Below the pieces are notes generated by a model. The model saw only the letters and a list, made by a program, of their open reading frames with translations. It searched no databases and was not told the DNA's origin. 64,000 nucleotides of DNA, taken from NCBI RefSeq assembly GCF_000316115.1, contig NZ_JH993793.1, positions 395,517 to 459,516 of the forward strand, read 5' to 3'. A program made the position numbers and the translations under genes. How positions within the stretch are numbered: the stretch's first letter is position 1; the number at the start of each line of letters is the position of its first letter. Below are positions 48,729 through 56,257 of this stretch, piece after piece. The stretch comes from Leptolyngbya sp. PCC 7375. Its GTDB lineage: Bacteria > Cyanobacteriota > Cyanobacteriia > Phormidesmidales > Phormidesmidaceae.

Positions 48729-49289
48729 TCAACCTTTTGGATGTACAGGCGTTCCAGGCAAAGTCTCTCCAGTATTTGATTGAATTTCCTCCAGCACCTG
48801 CCAGGCAATATCGCATTCTTGCTGGATCTGCGCATCTTGATCATCAATGACACGAGCATGCTGAAGCGCTTCATTGACACGTCGGGATAGATCATCCTTG
48901 GATAAGGCTCCTGGATTACCTTTCATTAAAATATCCGTCATTGAAACAATCCCTAAGAGCTGTTCATTTTCAATCACAGGAGCCCGATGAATCCCGGACT
49001 CGGAGAAAATTTTGGCAGCTTCTTGCAATGTTGCCTCCATTGGCATGCAAATGCAGGGCCGTCGCATGATTTGGTCAACACGGACAAAATGAGGTGATCG
49101 CCCCTTAGCAATTACGTTATAAACAATATCTCGTTCCGTCAAAATGCCATAGGGACCTTGCTCATAAAATTCTTCGACGATTAGCGATCGCACTCGCTTA
49201 GTCCGCATCAGCCAAATAGCATTTTCTACCGTAGCCGAACTGCGAATGACAACAACCGGCTTGGTCATAATATCTTTAACAAATAGCAT
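48729..49289 (-). CDS. CBS-pair protein in the hox operon
   Basis: 186 residues with two CBS motifs (about 3-60 and 70-125): VKDIMTKPVVVIRSSATVENAIWLM, VDQIMRRPCICMPMEATLQEAAKIF and HRAPVIENEQLLGIVSMTDIL. The helical tail (ALQHARVIDDQDAQIQQECD) resembles the CBS protein at 34.1 kb. Shine-Dalgarno GGGAGGG. It sits between hoxY and hoxH with its own promoter, so HoxH and this nucleotide sensor are probably made together. Confidence 0.9.
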   Translation of the reverse strand: MLFVKDIMTKPVVVIRSSATVENAIWLMRTKRVRSLIVEEFYEQGPYGILTERDIVYNVIAKGRSPHFVRVDQIMRRPCICMPMEATLQEAAKIFSESGIHRAPVIENEQLLGIVSMTDILMKGNPGALSKDDLSRRVNEALQHARVIDDQDAQIQQECDIAWQVLEEIQSNTGETLPGTPVHPKG

Positions 49290-49341
49290 GATCGCCCTCC
49301 CTCAGCGGGGACTCCAATACAAACAGGTGCCCTACACCTTA

Positions 49342-49374
49342 TTTTTATGTCGAAAGTGTGAGGAACCTGTGAGG
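49342..49374 (-). promoter_or_regulatory. CCTCA direct-repeat promoter (CBS-hoxH)
   Basis: CCTCACAGGTTCCTCACA, 9 bp, then TAAAAA (the -10 is TA-rich but ends in A). Confidence 0.8.
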
Positions 49375-49411
49375 AAGTACCCTATTCAGGCATTTATTTC
49401 GTGGATGAGTG

Positions 49412-49442
49412 ATGGGGTAATGGGGTAATGGGGTAATGGGGT
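49412..49442. repeat. 8-bp tandem repeat (ATGGGGTA)n
   Basis: Three exact units and a partial fourth between hoxY and the CBS promoter. Confidence 0.85.
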
Positions 49443-49472
49443 GATTATCGAAGTGCAAGCACTTTACTTCAC

Positions 49473-50021
49473 CTAGCCAAATTTAATCAGTTCAGGACCT
49501 GCCAAATGCGGTTGTTTCCCCTGTAGCAAATGCCCCAACACCGTTCGAATCCGTTTTGCATCCGGTGGACAGCCAGGTAAATAACAGTCCACCGATACTA
49601 CCTGGTGAACAGGTATTACCTGGTTTAGCAAGGTGGGAACCAGATCTCCATGAGGCCATTGAGGTTGAACATCTGCCTCTAGATAAGCGCGGTTGAGAAC
49701 AGATTCGGCTGACTCCGATGCACCTAATATATTGCGGATGGCCGTGACATTGCCGGTGACCGCACAGTCACCAAAGGAGATGAGAAATTTGGTGCGATCG
49801 CGAACCTGATGGATCCTATCTAGATGTTCTTGGTTTGCGATCGCACCCTCCACCAATACCACATCCACACCTTCAGGATAGGTCTTAACATCCGCTAGGG
49901 GACTGTAGACTAACTCCACCTGACTAGCCAGCTCAAATAGCCACTCGTCCAAGTCGAGAAACGACATATGACAGCCAGAACATCCCCCTAGCCAAACTGT
50001 TGCCAGTTTAATTTTTGCCAT
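49473..50021 (-). CDS. hoxY: bidirectional hydrogenase small subunit HoxY
   Basis: Carries the proximal 4Fe-4S cluster next to the Ni-Fe site. 182 residues; LGGCSGCHMSFLDLDEWL, SFGDCAVTGNV and the CYLPGCPPDAKRI cluster motif are all present. It starts 57 bp after hoxU. The predicted transcript from the promoter at 50037-50069 would begin only about 9 nt before the ATG; no Shine-Dalgarno fits that leader, although readthrough from hoxU would supply a longer one. Confidence 0.96.
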   Translation of the reverse strand: MAKIKLATVWLGGCSGCHMSFLDLDEWLFELASQVELVYSPLADVKTYPEGVDVVLVEGAIANQEHLDRIHQVRDRTKFLISFGDCAVTGNVTAIRNILGASESAESVLNRAYLEADVQPQWPHGDLVPTLLNQVIPVHQVVSVDCYLPGCPPDAKRIRTVLGHLLQGKQPHLAGPELIKFG

Positions 50022-50036
50022 GGTCTATAGACTCGC

Positions 50037-50069
50037 AATATACGTAAAAAATTTGAGGAACTTGGGAAG
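50037..50069 (-). promoter_or_regulatory. CCTCA direct-repeat promoter (hoxY)
   Basis: CTTCCCAAGTTCCTCAAA, 9 bp, then TATATT. Only 15 nt separate the -10 from the ATG. Confidence 0.8.
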
Positions 50070-50078
50070 ATAATTTGT

Positions 50079-50795
50079 TTATCTAATCCACTGTTGTTGC
50101 TGACGAGCAGTTGTAATAAAGCTAAGCTGTTCTCGATCATGCTGCATTTCCCCCACCGTTGAACCCCGATGAAATAAGGCTCCTGTCGGACAAGCATTCA
50201 CACACTTACCACAGGAGGTACAGCTACTCGACTCTCCCCAAGGTTGGTTCAAATCGCTAATCACATGGGATGTATGGCCGCGCCCAGCCATATCCCACGT
50301 ATGGGCACCTTCCACCTCATCACAAACTCGGATGCAGCGCGTACAGAGAACACAGCGATTGTGATCAATCCCAAAACGAGCATGGGAAATATCTACCTTG
50401 CGGTCTGGAAACTGATAGGTAAGACCAACATGGTCGATCCCCATTTCCACCGCTAAATCTTGCAATTCACAATTGCCATTGGAGACACAGACCGCACAGA
50501 CATGATTACCTTCAGCGAGCAGCAATTCCACAATTGTGCGTCGATAATGGTGTAGCCGCTCGGTATGCGTCTGCACCACCATAGCTTCCTGCACTGCTGT
50601 CACACAGGCAGGTAAGAGCTTAGAAGCTCCTTTCACTTCCACTAAACAAAGGCGACAGGCTCCTACAATAGATAATCCCTTCAAATAGCAAAGGGTAGGA
50701 ATTGCGATCGCTGCATTTCTAGCAGCATCCAAGATAGTCTCTCCCTCACGGGCACTAATCAATTGATTATCAATGGTTAGAGTTTTAACAGACAT
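50079..50795 (-). CDS. hoxU: diaphorase iron-sulfur subunit HoxU
   Basis: Electron relay between HoxF and HoxY. 238 residues: N-terminal plant-type 2Fe-2S domain ([16 protein letters not shown] later), His/Cys motif, then two 4Fe-4S motifs [13 protein letters not shown] and [14 protein letters not shown]. Transcribed from the promoter at 50900-50932 with a leader of about 100 nt. Confidence 0.96.
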   Translation of the reverse strand: MSVKTLTIDNQLISAREGETILDAARNAAIAIPTLCYLKGLSIVGACRLCLVEVKGASKLLPACVTAVQEAMVVQTHTERLHHYRRTIVELLLAEGNHVCAVCVSNGNCELQDLAVEMGIDHVGLTYQFPDRKVDISHARFGIDHNRCVLCTRCIRVCDEVEGAHTWDMAGRGHTSHVISDLNQPWGESSSCTSCGKCVNACPTGALFHRGSTVGEMQHDREQLSFITTARQQQQWIR

Positions 50796-50899
50796 TGGAG
50801 ATTAGTGTGAAAATAAAGTGTTAGTAAAAGTCAAATGAAAAAGATATTGATCTTAAAGAGATAAGAGGCAGACTCTAAGGACTGTACAATGCTGATTCC

Positions 50900-50932
50900 A
50901 GGTTATTTTAAAACGTTGAGAAACTTATGAGT
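50900..50932 (-). promoter_or_regulatory. CCTCA direct-repeat promoter (hoxU)
   Basis: ACTCATAAGTTTCTCAAC, 9 bp, then TAACCT. Confidence 0.8.
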
Positions 50933-50966
50933 TTTTTGGCCTAAACGACTATTTTCTCACTCTTAC

Positions 50967-50982
50967 TTATCTAAGTGTCAAT
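50967..50982. repeat. 16-bp element shared with nifJ upstream region
   Basis: Identical to 27588-27603; followed by CTTAGATA (50994-51001), giving an inverted pair TATCTAAG/CTTAGATA around it. Confidence 0.5.
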
Positions 50983-51157
50983 GTGTAAACATCTTAGATA
51001 AAACATCAAACTACATAAGATAATAGAGATGTAGGATAAATCGTTCATCTCTTTGATGGTGATGTTTCTGATAGGGAAACACCAACAGAGACGGAAGTAG
51101 GGAGTCATCCCGAAGGAACGCGCCTCTCTTCTCTACACAGTCTAAGGAGGCGGCACT

Positions 51158-51598
51158 ATGTTGAAGTATCGTGGTATTTCTTATAATTACCAGCCTACAG
51201 AGTTGGGCACTCGCCCTACAGGTGATGTGGGGAAATATCGTGGCCAGGATATTCAATTCAAAACTGTTGAAAATCCTCCGCCTGCGTATCCCTTTGAGGC
51301 TAAGTTGGTTTATCGGGGTGTAACTTACACGGTTGGTGAAACAATGGCTGAATCAACACCTATAACCACTGTTGCTGACACAGATCCTGTTGAGTTTCTG
51401 CCGATTAAGGCTTGGATGCGTGGCCTTGTTATGAAACATCTGCGCAACATTCGTCGGCGTGAACACTCTATGCTTGTTCGAGCTGCTAAAGATGTCGGTC
51501 TACCGATTGAAAATGCTGCCGAATATGAAAGCCATATTCAAGGGAAAATTCCCCATGACTTTGCTGGTTATGACCGCAGTAAATCGGCCATGAGTTGA
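51158..51598 (+). CDS. DUF4278 domain protein
   Basis: 146 residues. Two copies of the short DUF4278 motif: LKYRGISYNYQP at the N-terminus and LVYRGVTYTV at about 50. The C-terminal half is basic and helical (MKHLRNIRRREHSMLVRAAKDVG). Cyanobacterial, function unknown. Strong Shine-Dalgarno AAGGAGG. It stands alone on the plus strand between the two hox clusters, and no CCTCA box points towards it. Confidence 0.83.
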   Translation: MLKYRGISYNYQPTELGTRPTGDVGKYRGQDIQFKTVENPPPAYPFEAKLVYRGVTYTVGETMAESTPITTVADTDPVEFLPIKAWMRGLVMKHLRNIRRREHSMLVRAAKDVGLPIENAAEYESHIQGKIPHDFAGYDRSKSAMS

Positions 51599-51688
51599 AA
51601 GGTCTGGCTAAGCCATTAGTCTCATGAGACATACCGTTTCTATCGCTAAACTGCCAGGCCCCCTTAAGGGTACGTGGTAAAGCTCCTG

Positions 51689-51720
51689 AGTCCAATGTCC
51701 TTAAGGGCATTGGACTTTTC
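51689..51720 (+). terminator. rho-independent terminator
   Basis: AGTCCAATG/CATTGGACT with a CCTTAAGG centre, then TTTTCTT. It ends the DUF4278 transcript. A degenerate copy stands at 52178-52210. Confidence 0.88.
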
Positions 51721-52284
51721 TTGATGGTTGAAATGATATGCCTGGTAAAGATTCAACACGACAGGTTTAACTTTTTAGCCTGATAAAAAACAGTTTCAAC
51801 TGATCTTTCTCCGGGAGAAGGAGGATGCTATGAGATTGATACGTTTTAGTCGTTTGTTAGCTGCGACCGTGATTGGGTTGGTGGCATGTGTGTCACCTGT
51901 GAGTGCAGACTCCCGAGATAGCACTCCCCATATTCCCAATATTGATGTCAACATCGAACCCGACTTTTTTGATCGTGGTCGGGAGCAGTTTGAGTTGGAA
52001 ATTGAGCATTTAATGCAAAATCAACTCGATGATTCAGACACACCGATTCTGACTATCGATGAATCAGTGTTGTTCGATGCTGATACTTTCGAGATGCTTG
52101 AGGAACCACCCACGTCTCCAGATGTGATGGCTCCACTAACCAACTGATAACGGGGTTACTGCCAACGATGCAGAAAAGCCAAATGTCCTTAAGAACAGTG
52201 GACTTTTCTGTATCGTTGAAATAATCTGTCTGGTCCACGTTCAGCCCTATAGTTTTAACCTAGCAAGCGCAACCGGTTTCAACT
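51692..52284. repeat. paralogous 3' flanks (about 110 bp, two copies)
   Basis: 51692-51801 and 52181-52284 align along their length: TGTCCTTAAG, TGGACTTTTCT, GTTGAAAT and the final GTTTCAACT are shared. They flank the small secreted-protein gene. Confidence 0.72.
51830..52147 (+). CDS. small secreted protein
   Basis: 105 residues: signal peptide (about 1-26, ending VSADS), then an acidic, probably disordered mature part rich in Asp and Glu (IDVNIEPDFF, FEMLEEPP). Shine-Dalgarno GGAGG. No family recognised. Its 3' flank is a copy of that of the DUF4278 gene upstream. Confidence 0.68.
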   Translation: MRLIRFSRLLAATVIGLVACVSPVSADSRDSTPHIPNIDVNIEPDFFDRGREQFELEIEHLMQNQLDDSDTPILTIDESVLFDADTFEMLEEPPTSPDVMAPLTN

Positions 52285-53394
52285 TAAACGTATTTTAGGA
52301 AATCGTAGAGTGGAATATTCTCCTCCCCCCTGACCGCTAAATTCCAATACCCGAGCACCATCAGCTACCCTATAAATAGAGCCCTTACAGAAGGGAAAGA
52401 GAGCAAAGATGACATAGATCCTGGTGTACCAAGAATTTTCATGTAATAGTGCAATCTCATTATCACCAATGCTCAATGTTGTTTCAACAATATAGTCCTG
52501 ATTATGGGCATAAATCGTTGCATCCAAAGGAAACTTCTGTTGAGCCTTGGGGTCCAAGCACCAATGGTGATGCTGCCACTGTAATTGGCCTTCCCTTGCC
52601 CAAAAGCGAAACGCTTGTTGAACACCATCGATGGGAAAACTGAGATCTAGATAACTTAAGTCTTGAGAATGATGATAGGTTTGCCAAACCCATTGAACAC
52701 CAGTTTTTGCGTCTGACATAGCAGCAAAATCCCAGCCGCCTGACCAAAATAGCCATCGCCCAAAGGAATTTTCGCGATAGCCATGGCCAACAATTTCAAA
52801 GGTTGCTTTTTGCCTTAAGTCTCGAATATAGCCAGAGACTTGAGTCCGAGGCCAAATGACATCAACGGTCCATTGTTCCCATGGCAGGAACCCCATATCT
52901 CGACCGGTAATGGGCGTAAATACTTCGCTGCCATGGGAAGAGTGATTTTGCCAATCTTCTTGTACGGCTAGCTGATACTCAATGTCATGGGTGCGCCCTT
53001 CTATCTGTAGACTATTATTGGGTTTCACATGGAAAGCAGCCTGGAGATTACTGACATCATCCTGGGCGGTGAGGGATTTGGTATCGGTGGAAAGTTGAGC
53101 CTGGTCGAAATCGAAATGTAGGAAATTTGCGATTTTGTGACCATTATTGAACAGGCCTGCGATCGCAACACCCACACCACTCGGCAACAGTGTAAATCGT
53201 TTTAACCAACGTACTCTTTGCGCAGCTGGATCAGCTAACACATAGCCAATGGATCCAGTAAAGGCTCCTCCATGGTCATGGATCATAACGTAATCCCATT
53301 CCAGTCTTAAGCGACTGAAAATGCCAAACGCCTGCCGTGGGGGCTGCAAAATATGCCACCCTAACTGTTCGTTTGTACTAAGTGTTGTGGACAT
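52279..53394 (-). CDS. AttH/CrtC-like lipocalin-fold protein
   Basis: 371 residues of beta-rich sequence with tryptophan-rich motifs (GRWLFWSGGWDFAAM, FLPWEQWTVDVIWP) resembling the AttH/hydroxyneurosporene synthase (CrtC) family of double lipocalins. CrtC members hydrate carotenoids; AttH members act on lipids or in attachment. No catalytic residue can be assigned. It follows hoxF on the same strand after 121 bp and could be the last gene of the ppsA-usp-hoxEF transcript. Confidence 0.65.
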   Translation of the reverse strand: MSTTLSTNEQLGWHILQPPRQAFGIFSRLRLEWDYVMIHDHGGAFTGSIGYVLADPAAQRVRWLKRFTLLPSGVGVAIAGLFNNGHKIANFLHFDFDQAQLSTDTKSLTAQDDVSNLQAAFHVKPNNSLQIEGRTHDIEYQLAVQEDWQNHSSHGSEVFTPITGRDMGFLPWEQWTVDVIWPRTQVSGYIRDLRQKATFEIVGHGYRENSFGRWLFWSGGWDFAAMSDAKTGVQWVWQTYHHSQDLSYLDLSFPIDGVQQAFRFWAREGQLQWQHHHWCLDPKAQQKFPLDATIYAHNQDYIVETTLSIGDNEIALLHENSWYTRIYVIFALFPFCKGSIYRVADGARVLEFSGQGGGEYSTLRFPKIRLS

Positions 53395-53515
53395 GATTTT
53401 TTCTCGTAGCCATAGAGCCCTAAACAGCTGAACTCACCAAGGAAGTAATTGTTCGTACTACCTGATCTACCCCTTGTTCCGCCAGGTCTGATCAGGGATG
53501 ACCCATGATAAAGTC

Positions 53516-55138
53516 TCAGGCAGGCACTTCAATAACCCTCACCGCCATCGCCGCCAAATATTCATCTCGGAAATATCGCAACGTACTCAACACCGGATTT
53601 GGAGCCGCCTGCCCTAAACCACACAAACTCGTATGCTTCACCACATCACACAGCATCTCCAGTTGCTCTAAATCTGCGGGTGTTGCCCGGTGTTCTTTAA
53701 ACTTTGTCAACAACTGGTAGAGTTGTACCGTCCCAGCCCGACAGGGAATGCACTTCCCACAGGACTCATCCATGCAAAACTGCATAAAAAACTGAGCTAC
53801 ATCCACCATATGGGTATGCTCATCCATCACAATCATGCCGCCTGAGCCCATAATCGAACCCAGTTTTTTCAGCGATTCATAATCCACAGATGTGTCAAAG
53901 GCGTCCGCAGGAATACAGCCACCGGAAGGCCCGCCGGTCTGCACAGCCTTCACCTGAGCCCCATCTGGGGCACCCTGTCCCATTTCTTCCACAATCTCTT
54001 TGAGAGATATTCCCATGGGTACTTCAATCAATCCTGCATTTTTCACCTTGCCCGTGAGAGAAAAGACTTTAGTCCCTTTACTCTGCTCAGTTCCAATAGA
54101 GGCAAACCAGTCAGCACCATTACGGATAATGGGAGCAATGTTAGCATAGGTTTCCACGTTGTTAATTAATGTGGGACATCCCCATAATCCTGACTCAGCG
54201 GGGTAAGGGGGACGCGGTCGAGGAATTCCCCGTTTTCCTTCAATGGATGCCATTAAGGCAGTCTCTTCACCACAGACAAAGGCACCTGCACCCATGCGCA
54301 AATCAACGCGAAAATCAAAGGGAGAATCAAAAATCTGGCTGCCTAAAAGACCATGACGCTTGGCCTGACGAATGGCAGTTTGTAGATGATTAATGGCCAG
54401 GGGATACTCTCCCCGCACATAGATATAGCCCTGGTTAGCACCGACGGCGTAGGCTGCGATCGCAAGTCCTTCCAACACCCGATGAGGATCACTCTCTAAC
54501 ACACTGCGATCCATATAAGCCCCCGGATCGCCCTCATCCGCATTACACACTACATACTTTTGTCCCGATGGCATTTTTGCCACTGTGGCCCACTTTAATC
54601 CGGTCGGATAACCTGCACCACCTCGACCCCGTAGACCACTGCGGGTAATCTCATCTACCACCTCGTCGGGTGACATCTCTCGCAAACAGTGATACAGCGC
54701 TTCATACCCCGATGCCGCAATGTACCCCTCAATCTTTTCTGGATTAATGCGACCACTATTTTCTAAAACAATCCGATGCTGCCTGGTAAAAAATGGACTA
54801 TCCATCGGCTGGGTTTTGAGATTGCTGCTTTCAGAGTGAGGCGATTGAGTGAGCAGTGCCACAATAGCCGCAGACTGTTCTGGCGTCACCTGCCGGTAGA
54901 GCACATCAGCTGCGTCTTCGGATTCCACCCGCACCAATGGTCCCTGACTGCATAACCCCATGCAGCCGACACCCGACACCTGCACCTGATCTGTTAAATT
55001 ACTAGCAGTCACCGCTGTTTTCAGATGTTCTTTAACGACAGCACCATTAGCAGACAGACAGCCACCAACCGTGCAACAACAAATGCGATATTTTTTGGGA
55101 GCAGTTGATGTAGACTGCCGTAATTGCTCTAAAGTCAT
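53516..55138 (-). CDS. hoxF: diaphorase subunit HoxF
   Basis: Oxidises or reduces NAD(P)H with FMN for the hydrogenase. 540 residues: N-terminal thioredoxin-like 2Fe-2S domain ([22 protein letters not shown]), NAD-binding [19 protein letters not shown]-binding GAGAYICGEE-like [14 protein letters not shown], and the 4Fe-4S motif [13 protein letters not shown] (about 455). ATGA overlap with hoxE. Far from hoxU, unlike the single hoxEFUYH operons of many cyanobacteria. Confidence 0.96.
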   Translation of the reverse strand: MTLEQLRQSTSTAPKKYRICCCTVGGCLSANGAVVKEHLKTAVTASNLTDQVQVSGVGCMGLCSQGPLVRVESEDAADVLYRQVTPEQSAAIVALLTQSPHSESSNLKTQPMDSPFFTRQHRIVLENSGRINPEKIEGYIAASGYEALYHCLREMSPDEVVDEITRSGLRGRGGAGYPTGLKWATVAKMPSGQKYVVCNADEGDPGAYMDRSVLESDPHRVLEGLAIAAYAVGANQGYIYVRGEYPLAINHLQTAIRQAKRHGLLGSQIFDSPFDFRVDLRMGAGAFVCGEETALMASIEGKRGIPRPRPPYPAESGLWGCPTLINNVETYANIAPIIRNGADWFASIGTEQSKGTKVFSLTGKVKNAGLIEVPMGISLKEIVEEMGQGAPDGAQVKAVQTGGPSGGCIPADAFDTSVDYESLKKLGSIMGSGGMIVMDEHTHMVDVAQFFMQFCMDESCGKCIPCRAGTVQLYQLLTKFKEHRATPADLEQLEMLCDVVKHTSLCGLGQAAPNPVLSTLRYFRDEYLAAMAVRVIEVPA

Positions 55139-55644
55139 GACTTAGATGCAGATAAACAAGTATTCAGACGTGCCGTTACACTTTCCACGGTTTGATGCCC
55201 TTCAAGCCGCTCATCAAAAACCACGGCAGGGGCAATGCCACAGGCACCCAAACAGCGAGCCGTCATCAACGACAGCTGCCCATCAGACGTTGTCTCTCCA
55301 GCTTTAATACCCGTAGTTTTTTCCAAAAAGCTGAGCAGCTGTGCCGCCTGTTTTACATAACAAGCTGTCCCCATACAGACAACACAGCTGTGTAAGCCTT
55401 TCGGAGCTAACGAGAAGAAGTGATAAAAGGTAGCTACACCATACACCTGACTAGGAGGCAGTTTCAGCCGCTGAGCAATGTGCAGCAACAAACTGATATC
55501 TAAATAACCAAATAGCTCCTGAGCGCGATGTAACACCTCAATCAGCGCATCTGGACGATACTGATGCCGTTTCATGGTGGCTTCTAACAGGCGTAATCGC
55601 TTGTCATTAGTTGAAGGAGCATGAATTGTGGAGTTAAAAGTCAT
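55135..55644 (-). CDS. hoxE: diaphorase subunit HoxE
   Basis: 169-residue 2Fe-2S protein, NuoE-like, thought to link the diaphorase to ferredoxin. Cluster cysteines lie in CMGTACYV and [11 protein letters not shown]. Its ATG overlaps the upstream USP stop (ATGA), and its stop overlaps hoxF likewise. Confidence 0.95.
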   Translation of the reverse strand: MTFNSTIHAPSTNDKRLRLLEATMKRHQYRPDALIEVLHRAQELFGYLDISLLLHIAQRLKLPPSQVYGVATFYHFFSLAPKGLHSCVVCMGTACYVKQAAQLLSFLEKTTGIKAGETTSDGQLSLMTARCLGACGIAPAVVFDERLEGHQTVESVTARLNTCLSASKS

Positions 55645-56177
55645 GCTTGTTCTACGATGACCTCCTCAGTCTCGTGTCCATGACGTTTGGTTGTATTCGG
55701 CTCATGGACGACCAGGACCGAACAGGGAGCATGATGCATGACATAATTACTCACACTGCCCAATAACATCTCACCCCAGCCTTTACGGCCATGGCTACCG
55801 ACCATCACCAACTCAGCTGACCACTCTTTGGCATGGTCACAAATGGCGCGACCAACGTCGCTATTGACCAGCTTAAACTCACTCCGGACACCGGCCTGTG
55901 TGGCTTGGTCAACAAAGTGACGCAACCGCTCGGTTGCCGCCGCTTCATAGTCACGATAGCTTTTGAGATATACCTCCCAAAGACTCTCGTGGCCCCCTAA
56001 CGCGAAAGCTGTCAGCCCAGTCTGCTCGGGGAGGGGTAAGTGCCCACCGCCATCAGGGGTTAAGACACTGAAAAACAGAAGTTCAGCCCCAGTCGCTTGG
56101 GCAAGGGTCAGCGATTGTTGGCCGAGCTCATGGCAGGTATCGCCATGATCGAGAGCAACCAGAATTTTAGTGAACAT
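55641..56177 (-). CDS. universal stress protein, ATP-binding type
   Basis: 178 residues; KILVALDHGDT N-terminus and the complete nucleotide motif GSHGRKGWGEMLLGSVSNYV (GxxG plus GS). ATP binding is therefore likely, unlike the USP at 17.2 kb. Lies 80 bp after ppsA and is ATGA-coupled to hoxE, tying an energy sensor to hydrogenase production. Confidence 0.92.
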   Translation of the reverse strand: MFTKILVALDHGDTCHELGQQSLTLAQATGAELLFFSVLTPDGGGHLPLPEQTGLTAFALGGHESLWEVYLKSYRDYEAAATERLRHFVDQATQAGVRSEFKLVNSDVGRAICDHAKEWSAELVMVGSHGRKGWGEMLLGSVSNYVMHHAPCSVLVVHEPNTTKRHGHETEEVIVEQA

Positions 56178-56257
56178 CCCACAACCTCCCCATCAGAATA
56201 GATCGAATAGATCAACAATATCCATCGTCGTCATGCCCCTCCTTCACAGACAGCCCC

